A DNA stretch of 64,000 nt. Origin: Pseudomonas sp. SG20056 (lineage in GTDB: Bacteria; Pseudomonadota; Gammaproteobacteria; Pseudomonadales; Pseudomonadaceae). This document shows, one piece after another, positions 1-16,467 of this stretch. The stretch spans positions 4,030,001-4,094,000 of the forward strand of contig NZ_CP134499.1 of NCBI RefSeq assembly GCF_031764535.1. Direction: 5' to 3'. Position numbers and translations under genes: made by a program. The stretch's first letter is position 1, and each line of letters starts with the position of its first letter. The notes under the pieces are model-generated. The model was not told where the DNA came from and did not search any database. It saw only the letters and a list, made by a program, of their open reading frames with translations.

Positions 1-61
1 CCAACCAGTGCATCAGGATGCTGACCAGGCCGTAGTGAGAAGAACTATTACGCCATTGCAT
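1..61 (-). CDS. Cytochrome b561 family protein (5' end only)
   Basis: Reading leftward from an ATG at 59-61, the 20 visible codons give MQWRNSSSHYGLVSILMHWL. This is the typical N-terminus of bacterial cytochrome b561 proteins: an R-N-S start, then YGLVSI and a heme-ligating His-Trp at the start of the first membrane helix. A GGAAAG Shine-Dalgarno lies about 8 nt upstream. The rest of the gene is outside the window, so function (membrane di-heme electron transfer) is inferred from the N-terminus only. It is divergent from bioA. Confidence 0.65.
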   Translation of the reverse strand, partial: MQWRNSSSHYGLVSILMHWL

Positions 62-364
62 TGAAAACTTTCCGAAGGAAGAACCAGGACCGCGAGTGGA
101 GCAAGACTAGCAACAAACTTATCGACTAAAAGCGGAATTTTTCGCTTTGAAATATCGAGAAATACGATGCGTCGCTCACTCACTCAACTCAGCGGAAATT
201 AGTCTAGCGGCACCCGACAAAGTTCAGCCATCAGGCTACAAACGGCACGATAGAGCGGATCGGCGGAGGGCTGGGGTAATCACGCGTGGTTGTGCCGTCC
301 ATCCGCTGCAATGCTTCTGATAGGCTTGGTGCAGATGATTGCGAGCCGAGGAAGAAGTAGAGCG
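62..364. other. Divergent intergenic region between b561 gene and bioA
   Basis: About 300 bp with no supportable gene. It must hold the promoters of the divergent b561 gene and bioA. A small inverted repeat (AAAGCG, 8-nt loop, CGCTTT) is visible at 129-148 but lacks a T-run on either side, so I do not call it a terminator. An upstream in-frame ATG at 290 exists for bioA but has no good ribosome binding site. Confidence 0.5.
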
Positions 365-1771
365 ATGAGCCTGAATGACCAGTGGATGCAGCGTGACCTG
401 AACGTGCTCTGGCACCCCTGCACGCAAATGAAGGACCACGAACAGCTGCCGCTTGTACCGATCAAGCGCGGCGAAGGCGTCTGGCTCGAGGACTTCGACG
501 GCAAACGCTACCTCGATGCAGTCAGCTCCTGGTGGGTGAATGTCTTCGGCCACGCCAACCCGCGGATCAATCAACGCATCAAGGATCAGGTTGATCAGCT
601 GGAGCACGTTATTCTCGCCGGCTTCAGCCATCAACCGGTGATTGAGCTGTCCGAGCGCCTGGTCAAGATGACCCCTGCGGGTCTGGACCGAGTGTTCTAT
701 GCCGACAATGGCTCGTCCTGCATCGAAGTCGCGTTGAAGATGAGCTTTCACTACTGGCTCAACGTCGGCAAACCCGCGAAGAAGCGCTTCGTCACCCTCT
801 CCAACAGCTACCACGGCGAAACCATTGCGGCGATGTCAGTAGGCGATGTGGCGCTGTTTACCGACACCTACAAGGCACTGCTGCTCGACACCATCAAGGT
901 GCCCAGCCCGGATTGCTACCACCGCCCCGAGGGTATGAGCTGGGAAGAACATTCGCGCAATATGTTCGCCGCTATGGAGCAGACCCTGGCCGAGCATGGC
1001 CATGAGGTCGCGGCGGTAATCGTCGAGCCGCTGATCCAGGGTGCGGGTGGCATGCGCATGTACCACCCGATCTACCTCAAGCTGCTACGCGAAGCCTGCG
1101 ACCGCTACGGCGTACACCTGATCCATGACGAAATTGCCGTCGGTTTCGGCCGCACCGGGACGATGTTCGCCTGCGAACAGGCCGGCATTCGCCCGGACTT
1201 CCTCTGCTTATCGAAAGCGCTGACTGGCGGCTATCTGCCGCTGGCCGCCTGCCTGACCACCAACGAGGTGTACCAGGCGTTCTATGACGACTACTCGACC
1301 CTGCGCGCTTTCCTCCACTCGCACAGCTACACCGGCAACCCGCTGGCCTGCGCGGCGGCCCTGGCGACCCTGGACATCTTCGAACAGGACAATGTGATCG
1401 AGGCCAACAAGGCCCTGGCCGCGCGTATGGCCAGCGCCACCGCACACTTGGCCGACCACCCGCATGTCGCCGAAGTGCGCCAAACCGGCATGGCTCTGGC
1501 CATCGAGATGGTGCAGGACAAAGCCAGCAAGACCGCCTACCCCTGGCAGGAGCGGCGCGGCCTCAAGGTGTTCCAGCATGCTCTGGAGCGCGGTGCACTG
1601 CTGCGGCCACTGGGCAGCGTGGTGTATTTCCTGCCGCCTTACGTGATCACTCCTGAGCAGATCGACTTTCTCGCCGAGGTGGCCAGTGAAGGTATCGACA
1701 TCGCCACCCGCACCTCGGTCAGCGTGGCGCAAGGCAATGCCAACTACCCTGGCTTTCGCGATCCGGGCTAA
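365..1771 (+). CDS. bioA: Adenosylmethionine-8-amino-7-oxononanoate aminotransferase
   Basis: This PLP-dependent class III aminotransferase converts 7-keto-8-aminopelargonate to 7,8-diaminopelargonate in biotin synthesis, using S-adenosylmethionine as amino donor. The 468-residue product shows early WHPCTQMKDH and SWWVNVFGHANP motifs, the PLP region NSYHGET, HDEIAVGFGRTG, and the catalytic lysine in LSKALTGGYLPLAA, all typical of BioA. I chose the ATG at 365 because GAGGAAGA lies just upstream and the protein then begins MSLNDQWM as in homologues; an in-frame ATG at 290 would add 25 unconserved residues. It is followed by rsmE after 83 bp, the same neighbour as in P. aeruginosa. No other bio gene is nearby. 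Confidence 0.95.
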   Translation: MSLNDQWMQRDLNVLWHPCTQMKDHEQLPLVPIKRGEGVWLEDFDGKRYLDAVSSWWVNVFGHANPRINQRIKDQVDQLEHVILAGFSHQPVIELSERLVKMTPAGLDRVFYADNGSSCIEVALKMSFHYWLNVGKPAKKRFVTLSNSYHGETIAAMSVGDVALFTDTYKALLLDTIKVPSPDCYHRPEGMSWEEHSRNMFAAMEQTLAEHGHEVAAVIVEPLIQGAGGMRMYHPIYLKLLREACDRYGVHLIHDEIAVGFGRTGTMFACEQAGIRPDFLCLSKALTGGYLPLAACLTTNEVYQAFYDDYSTLRAFLHSHSYTGNPLACAAALATLDIFEQDNVIEANKALAARMASATAHLADHPHVAEVRQTGMALAIEMVQDKASKTAYPWQERRGLKVFQHALERGALLRPLGSVVYFLPPYVITPEQIDFLAEVASEGIDIATRTSVSVAQGNANYPGFRDPG

Positions 1772-1854
1772 GTGTTCCTACCTAGCCGGCTGTATGCGGC
1801 ACGCCTGAGGCGTTAAGCTTGCCGCCTCAACTGTGCCGCTGCAGCGATCAACCC

Positions 1855-2574
1855 ATGCGCCTTTCTCGTTTCTTTATCGATGCCCACCTCTCACTCGGCC
1901 AGCACGAGCTGCCCGAAGCCCAGGCCCACTATATCGGCCGCGTGCTACGCCATGCCGTGGGCGATGCCGTGCAATTGTTCGATGGCAGCGGCCAGGAATA
2001 CCGGGGCGAACTGATCGAAGTGGGCAAGAAAAGCGTACGCGTCGAATTGCGCGAAGCCTTTGCCGGCCAGGCCGAATCACCGTTGCATATTCATCTGGGC
2101 CAGGGCCTGTCGCGCGGCGAACGAATGGATTGGGCGATTCAGAAAGCCACCGAGTTGGGCGCCAATGAAATCAGCCTGATCGTCAGCGAGCGCTGCGAAG
2201 TGCGCCTCAAGGATGAGCGCGCCGACAAGCGCATAGCGCATTGGAGGCAGGTGGCGATCAGCGCCTGCGAGCAATGCGGCCGCTCGGTGCTGCCGATCAT
2301 TCATCCGCCCATCAGCCTGAACGACTGGCTGGGGCAGGTAACCGCCGAGTTGAAGCTGGTGCTGCACCCCGTCGCCGAGCCTTGGGCCAGCCATCCGCAG
2401 CCTCAGTCGCTGGCCTTTCTGATCGGCCCGGAAGGCGGCCTGAGTGACAACGAAGTGAGTCAGGCAAAAACCCAGGGCTTTCATGCTGCCCGCCTCGGCC
2501 CACGGGTGCTGCGCACAGAGACCGCGCCGGTGGTGGCGTTAAGCGTGGCGCAGCAGTTGTGGGGCGATTTCTAA
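1855..2574 (+). CDS. rsmE: 16S rRNA m3U1498 methyltransferase
   Basis: RsmE is a SPOUT-fold methyltransferase that methylates N3 of U1498 in 16S rRNA, acting on the assembled 30S subunit. The 239-residue product has the N-terminal PUA-like part (MRLSRFFIDA to about residue 70) and the C-terminal knotted SAM site with FLIGPEGGLS and LGPRVLRTETA, the family's diagnostic motifs. The chosen ATG at 1855 gives the conserved MRLSRFF start; an in-frame ATG at 1819 adds 12 residues with no homology. A strong terminator follows, shared with the convergent chpC. Confidence 0.95.
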   Translation: MRLSRFFIDAHLSLGQHELPEAQAHYIGRVLRHAVGDAVQLFDGSGQEYRGELIEVGKKSVRVELREAFAGQAESPLHIHLGQGLSRGERMDWAIQKATELGANEISLIVSERCEVRLKDERADKRIAHWRQVAISACEQCGRSVLPIIHPPISLNDWLGQVTAELKLVLHPVAEPWASHPQPQSLAFLIGPEGGLSDNEVSQAKTQGFHAARLGPRVLRTETAPVVALSVAQQLWGDF

Positions 2575-2592
2575 GCGCTACTTCAACACCAT

Positions 2593-2622
2593 AAAAAAGC
2601 CCGCTGATGCGGGCTTTTGTTT
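2593..2622. terminator. Bidirectional rho-independent terminator between rsmE and chpC
   Basis: AAAAGCCCGC, a TGAT loop and GCGGGCTTTT form a near-perfect stem with A-runs on one side and T-runs on the other. It can therefore stop transcription both of rsmE (rightward) and of the pil-chp cluster (leftward). Confidence 0.9.
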
Positions 2623-2631
2623 TTCCTTCGG

Positions 2632-3102
2632 TCAGATCAATCCGGCATCCGCCAGCTTTTGCTCCAGACCGATCAAATCCGGGATCTTCAGTACGGCGTC
2701 GCCAAACTGCACCGCATCCAGCTCCAGCGGCGACAAGGTGACATCTGCGCGCACCAGCTCAGCGCCGACCTTGATCGAACGCGGGATGCCCTGCACCAGC
2801 ACAGCAATAAACTTGACGTTCGGCCGGCCACCGAGGGCGTTGATCACTGCTACCCGCGAGCCAGGGCTGACACTGACCTGGCCATCCGATGCCGCTTCGA
2901 ACGACAGCAGCGGCAGGCGCAGATCACGCCAGGCAATCTGCCCGAGGAACCAGCTGGGCATGCCTTCACTGACCTGCGGCGCGCGATAAGGGATCAGCTC
3001 GGCAACCGCCACGTTGGGCAGCAGCAGAGTACGGTCAGTCAACGGCATCAACAGACCGGTAAGGCTGTTGGCGCTGTTCTGCGTGGCGACGGCTTGGCTC
3101 AT
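2632..3102 (-). CDS. chpC: CheW-like adaptor of the Pil-Chp system
   Basis: ChpC is the second CheW-type coupling protein of the Pil-Chp chemosensory pathway and acts in the cytoplasm linking receptors to the ChpA kinase. The 156-residue product is a single CheW-like domain, seen in the strand pattern around LLPNVAVAELIPYR, WFLGQIAWRDLRLPLLSFE and SRVAVINALGG. I chose the ATG at 3102 because AGGAAA lies 5-8 nt upstream; the open frame continues to 3261 but overlaps chpB. It is the last gene of the cluster, 31 bp after chpB, and ends at the shared terminator. The chpD and chpE genes found next in P. aeruginosa are missing. Confidence 0.9.
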   Translation of the reverse strand: MSQAVATQNSANSLTGLLMPLTDRTLLLPNVAVAELIPYRAPQVSEGMPSWFLGQIAWRDLRLPLLSFEAASDGQVSVSPGSRVAVINALGGRPNVKFIAVLVQGIPRSIKVGAELVRADVTLSPLELDAVQFGDAVLKIPDLIGLEQKLADAGLI

Positions 3103-3133
3103 GGAAATTTCCTGTACAGGGCACAGCCCCGGA

Positions 3134-4145
3134 TTATCGGCACTGCTCGGCCAGGTGATTGACCAGGGCTTCGGCCAGCTCACGCGGATCACCGCTGAAG
3201 CTGCTGTAGCCGCCTTCACGCAGGCTGTCCGGCATACTCGGGCTGGCGCAGCTGTCCGCACGCTGCGTCCAGATCACGCTGCCCTGGCGACGCACATAGG
3301 CGGCTGCGGCACTGCCGTCGCTGCCCATGCCACTGAAGGCGATTACACCGCTCAGCGCACCAAAATGCTGGGCCAGATTAAGCATCATCTGATCGATCGA
3401 AGGACTGTAGGGTTCAGGCCAGCCCCGCTCGGAAATCTGCATCTGACCGTCATCACTGAAACCCAGCTCATGGCTGATCGGCACCACAACCACTTCACCG
3501 CAACGCACCGCATCGCCATGCCGCGCCGGATTCACATGCCACTGGCTGTGGCGCCCCACCGCTTGCGGCAGCGCACTCTCGAAACTCGCATCGATATGCT
3601 GGGCATACACGAACCCCACCGGCAGACCACCCGGCAAAGCATCGAGAAAGGCTTTTACAGCAGCCGGGCCGCCCAGGGAGGCCGCCAGCAACCACACCTG
3701 CCGCGCCGGCTCGCCGGCTACCAGCGGGGTATCCGCCAGCGCGGCAGGCAGATCCAGTCGCGACGGACGCTGCGCTTCAGCCAGCAAAGCTTCCAAACTT
3801 GGGCCGACGGCTTGCGACGGGTCGCCCACCAACTTCTTCAATTTGCCGAACAGCCGACGCTCCCAGCGCGGGTAGTTCTCCGAATGACGTTCGGGCGCGT
3901 GACCTTCACCAAACAGCACCGGAGCCGAGGCGCTTTCCATCAGGCTGTCGACCAGCGGCAAGTCTTCCGACTGGGCGAGGTCAACCAACCACAGGTCAGT
4001 TTCGCAGGCGTTCAGGGTTTCCTGATCAAGACGCGCCGGGTCACTGTTCATCACCACCTGATAGCCGCTGCCGGTCAAAGCCTGCTGCAGCACATGGCGC
4101 TGCAGCGAGGTATCGGCAATCACCGCGATGCGGGCTGCAGTTTTC

Positions 4146-4153
<8 letters not shown>
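3134..4153 (-). CDS. chpB: Chemoreceptor methylesterase of the Pil-Chp system (CheB-like)
   Basis: ChpB is the predicted glutamate methylesterase that demethylates the receptor PilJ, opposing PilK. The 339-residue protein has a C-terminal CheB domain with the catalytic triad visible: Ser in AASLGG, His in YAQHID, and Asp in FSGMGSDG. The N-terminal about 120 residues resemble a receiver but are degenerate: IADTS keeps one acidic residue where receivers have two, and the putative phospho-acceptor is the Asp of WLVDLA. Start and chpA stop overlap by 8 nt (AATGAGTGA), implying translational coupling. Confidence 0.92.
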
Positions 4154-11591
<7,438 letters not shown>

Positions 11592-11628
11592 AGCCACTCC
11601 ACTCATATACTTGGCTCTTCTGCCTTAT

Positions 11629-11768
11629 CAAGCTGCTGAAAAACTACCTGCGTTGCCATTGCTGCGTTAAAAGCAGGCTCGAACTGCTCATTTACAACTC
11701 GTAAACTCCGCGTTCTCGCCGGCTTTTGCCTTGCACTGGCTGCCTCGCTTACGTTTTTCAACAGCCTG
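11629..11768. mobile_element. MITE-like inverted-repeat element between pilK and chpA
   Basis: A 140-bp non-coding element whose ends are imperfect inverted repeats: CAAGCTGCTGAAAAACTA on the left, and on the complementary strand of the right end CAGGCTGTTGAAAAACGTA. It abuts the pilK stop codon directly (stop at 11769-11771) and ends 37-38 bp from the chpA start. It has no open reading frame of note. The central part can form a hairpin around GTTTACGAGTTGTAAAT on the minus strand. The family identity is from general recollection that TGTTGAAAAACG repeats are common in Pseudomonas intergenic regions; this was not searched. Confidence 0.7.
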
Positions 11769-12650
11769 TTATCCCTTGCGGGTAAACGCCAGCACTCGCT
11801 CGTCGGCTACCGGGATCAACTCCGGATGCTGCCAACCTGCTACTTCGCCCACTCCCACCACCAGCAGCCCTCCAGGCACCAGGCGCTCGGCCAGGCGATT
11901 GAGGATCTCGCGGCGACGCCAGCGACGAAAATAGATCAACAAGTTCTGACAAAAAATAACGTCCATACCGGACATCGGCGCCTTGGCCAGCTCCAGCACA
12001 TTGAGCCGGGCGCAACATACGCGCGCGGCCAGATTCGGCACCACCTTGAAACGTCCATCGTCCTGGGCCAGGAAGTAACGCTGGCACAGATCGTCATCCA
12101 ACTGCTCCAGACGGCGCGCGCCGTACTGGCCATCACGCGCCTTGCTCAAGGCGTTCAGGCTGATGTCGGTGCCTGTTACCCCGAAATGATCCGGGTGTTC
12201 ACTTTCACGCAACACTTCAGCCGCACTGATGGCCAGCGAATAAGGCTCTTCACCACTGGCACATCCCACGCTCCACAGCTCCCATGGCTGCGTCATGCCC
12301 TGCTGCAAACGCTCACGCAAGTAGCTTTCGAGCACTTCAAAGGACGGGCGATGACGAAAGAAACGGGTTTCCTGCACAGTCAGCCGATCCAGCAGGGTCG
12401 ACCACTCCACCGCACCGCGGGGACCATCGGTTACCTGCCGGTAGTACGTGGCGTAATCCATCACGCCCAGCTCGCGCATGCGCGCACTCAGATTGGTTTG
12501 CAGAAACGCCCGTCGCCGTTCATTGAGAACGACCCCGGTGCGCTCCTCGAGCAGCGTCTGCCAGTCACGAAACTCCGTGGCTGTCATATCTGCCAGAGGC
12601 TGCAAGGCCCAGACGCCTGACTGCATGTCGTGCCCCTCGCTCACGGCCAT
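11769..12650 (-). CDS. pilK: Chemoreceptor methyltransferase of the Pil-Chp system (CheR-like)
   Basis: PilK is the CheR-type SAM-dependent methyltransferase that methylates glutamates of the receptor PilJ. The 293-residue protein shows the CheR N-terminal helical domain, then TVQETRFFRH, the SAM motif WSVGCASGEEPYSLAI, TDISLNAL and DVIFCQNLLIYF, all standard CheR signatures. Two starts are possible: ATG 12650 and ATG 12626 (MQSGVWAL), the latter with GAGGGG 7 nt upstream; I kept the longer. It lies 44 bp after pilJ. A MITE-like element is inserted exactly after its stop codon, so co-transcription with chpA now passes through a repeat. Confidence 0.93.
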   Translation of the reverse strand: MAVSEGHDMQSGVWALQPLADMTATEFRDWQTLLEERTGVVLNERRRAFLQTNLSARMRELGVMDYATYYRQVTDGPRGAVEWSTLLDRLTVQETRFFRHRPSFEVLESYLRERLQQGMTQPWELWSVGCASGEEPYSLAISAAEVLRESEHPDHFGVTGTDISLNALSKARDGQYGARRLEQLDDDLCQRYFLAQDDGRFKVVPNLAARVCCARLNVLELAKAPMSGMDVIFCQNLLIYFRRWRRREILNRLAERLVPGGLLVVGVGEVAGWQHPELIPVADERVLAFTRKG

Positions 12651-12694
12651 AGCCCTTGTGCGACAGGCTTTTCAGCCTGCCGCGAAGCACCTGA

Positions 12695-14740
12695 TTAAGC
12701 CTGTTCCCCACCCGGCAAGGTAAAGCCGGATACCGACTTACGCATCTCACTGGCCATCTTGGCCAGGTTACCAATGCTCTTGGCGGTGGCAGTGGTACCG
12801 GAGGAAGTTTGCGAGGTGATTTCCTGGATCACGTTCATCGTGTTGGAAATATGGCCCGCCGACGATGCCTGCTGGCGAGCAGCGTTGGAGATGTTCTGAA
12901 TCAAAGCCGCGAGGGTCTTGGATACCTTCTCGATCTCTTCCAGTGCAACCCCGGCGTCCTGTGCCAGACGAGCACCGCGCACCACTTCGGAAGTCGTTTG
13001 TTCCATCGAGATAACGGCTTCGTTGGTGTCGGTCTGAATCGTCTTAACCAGCGCTTCGATCTGCTTGGTTGCAGCAGAGGAACGTTCTGCGAGGCGTTGT
13101 ACTTCGTCCGCTACCACGGCGAAGCCTCGACCCGCGTCACCCGCCATAGAGGCCTGGATCGCGGCGTTCAGTGCGAGGATGTTGGTCTGGTCAGCAATGT
13201 CGTTAATCAGGCTAACGATGTCGCCGATCTCCTGGGACGATTCACCGAGGCGTTTAATACGCTTCGAGGTGTCCTGGATCTGCTCACGGATGTTATCCAT
13301 GCCGGTGATGGTGTTGTGCACCACTTCGTTACCTTTGTTGGCGATGGCTACGGAACGTTCCGCTACCGCGGAGGACTCCGAGGCGTTCGCCGATACCTGG
13401 TCAATCGACACGGCCATTTCGTTGATCGCCGCAGAAGCACCGGCAATTTCCTGGGCCTGGTGCTCGGAAGCTTCAGCCAGGTGCATCGCTGTGGCCTGGG
13501 TTTCCTGGGCGGCACCGGCTACCTGAACGGCGGTCAGGTTGATCGTTGCTACCAGGTCACGCAGCTGGTCGATGGAGTAGTTGATGGAGTCAGCGATGGC
13601 ACCGGTGAAGTCTTCGGTTACCGTCGCGGCTACGGTCAAGTCACCGTCTGCGAGGTCGGCGATTTCGTCGAGCAGTCGCAGAATAGCTGCCTGGTTACGT
13701 TCGTTCTTCTCAGCGGTGGATGCCAGACGACGGTTGGTTTCACGCACCATCACCAGACCGATCAGGATGATTGAACCCAGCGCCAGAGCACCAAGCACAT
13801 AACCGATCAGGGTGTTGATGGCACGGCCAGTGGCCAGGTCATCAAAGCCGACGGCCAGGTCGGATGCCTTGTCCAACAGGGTCTGCGAGACAGTGAAGAT
13901 CACGTTGGCCGACTCGCGCACCTGGAACAGTTCAGGCGAGGTTTCGAGAATCTCGTCCACCGAACCGGATACGAATTCGAACAGTTCAGAAATTTCCGCC
14001 AGACGCTCGAGGGCTTCCTCGTCGCTTACCTGAGTGATTTCCATAGCGGCGTTGCCTTCAAGCATCGCACTCAGTACACGACCGAAGAGGCTGGCATCGC
14101 GACCGAACATGTCAGCGGCCTGCACCGAGTCCTGGTCACCGGCCAGTACCTTGTTTACCGAACCCAGAATACGTTCTGCCAGCAAAGATTGACGCTGAGC
14201 TACCGAAACCTGAGCCGCCGGCGCACCACTTTCCAGCAGGATGTCGACTACTTCTTCGTACTCGACCTGCAACTGCGGAATGGTTTCTGCCAGGGTGGCA
14301 GCTACCTGGTGCAGCGACAATACGGTCTGTTCGTTGGCCAGGATGGCGTCGGTGTTCTGCCGCAGCGTATCCCAGTCCTGCTGTACTACAGCAATCTGTG
14401 GCTGCAAGGACTCCGGCGCTGCGGGCAGCCCGGTCTCCTCGTTACCGTCGGTCAGATAACCCCAGCGAGTCTGGAAGTCGTTACGCGCATCGCGCAGCAA
14501 GGCGAACGCTTCCGCCGTACCGGCCGCCGCTTCCGTAGAGTTTTTCGCGATACGCTGGGACAGTACGCGCAGCTCACCGGCGTGACCGATGTACTCCGTG
14601 TCGTAGTTGGATTGGGTGTTGATGTAGGCGAAGTTGGCGAACAACAGCACGATCGAGACGATCAGGACAATAAACAGCCCTGCGATCAATGTGCTACTGC
14701 GCGCACCTGCTAACAAATTACCTGCATTTAGTTTTTTCAT
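12695..14740 (-). CDS. pilJ: Type IV pilus methyl-accepting chemotaxis receptor
   Basis: PilJ is the inner-membrane chemoreceptor that feeds the Pil-Chp kinase ChpA. The 681-residue protein has a first membrane helix at about residues 17-37, a periplasmic PilJ-type helical sensor domain, a second helix near 305-330 ([18 protein letters not shown]), a HAMP segment, and a cytoplasmic signalling domain with the conserved hairpin tip [15 protein letters not shown]. The hairpin reads [20 protein letters not shown]. The sequence ends [11 protein letters not shown] with no CheR/CheB tethering pentapeptide visible. Its ATG at 14740 follows pilI by 84 bp. Confidence 0.96.
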   Translation of the reverse strand: MKKLNAGNLLAGARSSTLIAGLFIVLIVSIVLLFANFAYINTQSNYDTEYIGHAGELRVLSQRIAKNSTEAAAGTAEAFALLRDARNDFQTRWGYLTDGNEETGLPAAPESLQPQIAVVQQDWDTLRQNTDAILANEQTVLSLHQVAATLAETIPQLQVEYEEVVDILLESGAPAAQVSVAQRQSLLAERILGSVNKVLAGDQDSVQAADMFGRDASLFGRVLSAMLEGNAAMEITQVSDEEALERLAEISELFEFVSGSVDEILETSPELFQVRESANVIFTVSQTLLDKASDLAVGFDDLATGRAINTLIGYVLGALALGSIILIGLVMVRETNRRLASTAEKNERNQAAILRLLDEIADLADGDLTVAATVTEDFTGAIADSINYSIDQLRDLVATINLTAVQVAGAAQETQATAMHLAEASEHQAQEIAGASAAINEMAVSIDQVSANASESSAVAERSVAIANKGNEVVHNTITGMDNIREQIQDTSKRIKRLGESSQEIGDIVSLINDIADQTNILALNAAIQASMAGDAGRGFAVVADEVQRLAERSSAATKQIEALVKTIQTDTNEAVISMEQTTSEVVRGARLAQDAGVALEEIEKVSKTLAALIQNISNAARQQASSAGHISNTMNVIQEITSQTSSGTTATAKSIGNLAKMASEMRKSVSGFTLPGGEQA

Positions 14741-14824
14741 TTACTGGCCCCCGCCTGGACCGACCGCACTACGGTTCCCATGTAACGCCAAAAGGCCGAC
14801 AAAGCCGACCCCACCGATAAACTG

Positions 14825-15361
14825 TTAATACGCCACGTCGAGAAAACCCGGGTTCTGGGCCAGCGCGTGTGGGCTGAACACCAACCAGGGCTGTTCACGT
14901 TGAAATACTCCGTGGATAAAAGGTGCTATGGACGCCTCGAGCGGCGGCAGCTGCTCGGAGAAGGTATCCACAGGAAAGTGCTGCATGCCGAATACTTCAT
15001 CGACCGTGAGGCCGGCAAAGACTTCCTGGTGGTCAACCACCAGCACTCGGCGTTTTTTGCGCAGTGGCGACAGCTCATTGCCGAAGAACCCACACAGGTC
15101 CATCACTGGCAGTAGGCGACCACGCACGTTGGCCACGCCCTTGACCCAGTTTTTCACGCCAGGCAACAGGGTATGGCGCGGCTCATGCAGCACCTCGCCA
15201 ACTTCACCCATGGGCGCGACAAAAAAACGCTCGCCCATGCGAAAACCGATGCCGCTCCAGGTCTGCACCACCGCTTGCTGCGAAGGCAAGCCAGCAGCCA
15301 GCGAACGACAAAGCCTGTCGATATCCTGAAGGGTTTGAAAAGGTGTTTGCGCGTCCGACAT
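14825..15361 (-). CDS. pilI: CheW-like adaptor of twitching motility
   Basis: PilI is the CheW homologue that couples PilJ to ChpA. The 178-residue product is one CheW domain with an N-terminal helical extension; GFRMGERFFVAPMGEVGEVL, NVRGRLLPVMDL and RRVLVVDHQEVFAGLTVDEV mark the two beta-barrel halves. It follows pilH by 45 bp in the leftward pilGHIJK-chpABC operon. Confidence 0.94.
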   Translation of the reverse strand: MSDAQTPFQTLQDIDRLCRSLAAGLPSQQAVVQTWSGIGFRMGERFFVAPMGEVGEVLHEPRHTLLPGVKNWVKGVANVRGRLLPVMDLCGFFGNELSPLRKKRRVLVVDHQEVFAGLTVDEVFGMQHFPVDTFSEQLPPLEASIAPFIHGVFQREQPWLVFSPHALAQNPGFLDVAY

Positions 15362-15406
15362 GCCAGCTGCGGCCTTATTCTTTTTTAATTGCGGACTGAC
15401 CCGGTC

Positions 15407-15772
15407 TTAGCCGGCCAATACCGCATTCAAGGTTTTAACCAGGGTTTCTTCATCAACCGGCTTGGTCAGGTAATCCTTCGCACCCTGGCGCTTGCCCCAG
15501 ACCTTGTCGGTTTCCTGATCCTTGGTGGTGACGATAATCACCGGGATGTGACTGGTGTCCGCATCCTTGGTCAACTGGCGGGTCGCCTGGAAGCCATTGA
15601 GGCCCGGCATGACGATATCCATCAGCACGGCGTCGGGTTTTTCCTGGCGCGCCAGAGCAACGCCGTCGGCACCATTTTCCGCCTTGAGTACCTGATGGCC
15701 GTGCTTTTCCAGCATGGCGGTCAGTTTGTACATTTCAGTCGGCGAGTCATCAACAATCAGAATTCGAGCCAT
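15407..15772 (-). CDS. pilH: Twitching motility response regulator PilH
   Basis: PilH is a stand-alone CheY-like receiver phosphorylated by ChpA; in P. aeruginosa it opposes PilG output and favours PilT-driven retraction. The 121-residue product has the receiver core ILIVDDSPTEM, phospho-Asp in VLMDIVMPGLNG, the conserved Thr in IVTTKDQE and Lys in YLTKPVDE. I chose the ATG at 15772 (MARILIV) because GGGAAA sits at the right spacing and homologues are 121 residues; a frame extension to 15784 adds MGNT only. It lies 47 bp after pilG. Confidence 0.95.
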   Translation of the reverse strand: MARILIVDDSPTEMYKLTAMLEKHGHQVLKAENGADGVALARQEKPDAVLMDIVMPGLNGFQATRQLTKDADTSHIPVIIVTTKDQETDKVWGKRQGAKDYLTKPVDEETLVKTLNAVLAG

Positions 15773-15819
15773 GGTGTTTCCCAATACTTTAAAAAGGCGC
15801 CCAGCTGTTCAGCCAGGCG

Positions 15820-16227
15820 TCAGGACGCTTGTTCCACCGGTACAAAGTCAGGCACATGGGCTTTAATCGCACCGAGCAGCTCTTCTTTACTGAAGGGTTT
15901 GGTCAGGTATTGATCGGAACCGACAATGCGACCCTTAGCTTTATCGAACAGACCGTCTTTGGAAGACAGCATGATCACCGGAGTGGATTTGAAAGCGCTG
16001 TTGTTCTTGATCAAGGCACAGGTCTGATAGCCATCGAGCCGCGGCATCATAATGTCGACAAAGATGATGTTCGGATGGGTATCGGCGATCTTTGCCAAAG
16101 CATCGAAGCCGTCAACTGCAGTAATTACCTCGCAGCCCACCTTTTTCAGCAGGGTTTCCGCGGTACGACGAATCGTTTTCGAATCGTCGATCACCATCAC
16201 CCTCAAACCCTCGGAATGCTGTTCCAT
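15820..16227 (-). CDS. pilG: Twitching motility response regulator PilG
   Basis: PilG is the CheY-like regulator that promotes pilus extension through PilB and stimulates cAMP synthesis. The 135-residue product is a single receiver: VMVIDDSKTIRRT, phospho-Asp in IIFVDIMMPRLDG, MLSSKDGLFDKAKG and YLTKPFSKEEL. It is the first gene of the leftward pil-chp operon, divergent from gshB, so its promoter lies between 16228 and about 16450. Confidence 0.95.
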   Translation of the reverse strand: MEQHSEGLRVMVIDDSKTIRRTAETLLKKVGCEVITAVDGFDALAKIADTHPNIIFVDIMMPRLDGYQTCALIKNNSAFKSTPVIMLSSKDGLFDKAKGRIVGSDQYLTKPFSKEELLGAIKAHVPDFVPVEQAS

Positions 16228-16283
16228 GTTTGCCCTACCATCGCCTCGGTGAGTCGTTATTTTTGCGTTATATCAGTGCGCCT

Positions 16284-16326
16284 GAGGCCCTGTCACCGAC
16301 GGGCTACAACCCAATCGTCGGGCCTT
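16284..16326 (+). terminator. Terminator-like stem-loop in the pilG-gshB divergent region
   Basis: AGGCCC at about 16285 can pair with GGGCCT at about 16320, with an inner GAC/GTC pairing, and is followed by TTTTT. It lies about 140 nt upstream of the gshB start on the same strand. It could be a leader attenuator of gshB or a stop for antisense traffic through the divergent region. The interior loop is large, so confidence is limited. Confidence 0.35.
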
Positions 16327-16467
16327 TTTAGCACACTCTCCAGATGCAATCTATAAGCCGCGCGGGGCCAAGTTTTTTCCTTGACCACCCGACTTGTCAG
16401 CGCCACCCTGACGCCACATCACGTCTTAGCACACTTTAATCGCTGCCATTTTACGGAGAACACCGCC

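Noticed and set aside
129-148. AAAGCG/CGCTTT inverted repeat upstream of bioA considered as a terminator
   Set aside because: Only 6 bp, AT-rich loop, no T-run beyond the stem, and both flanking genes point away from it.
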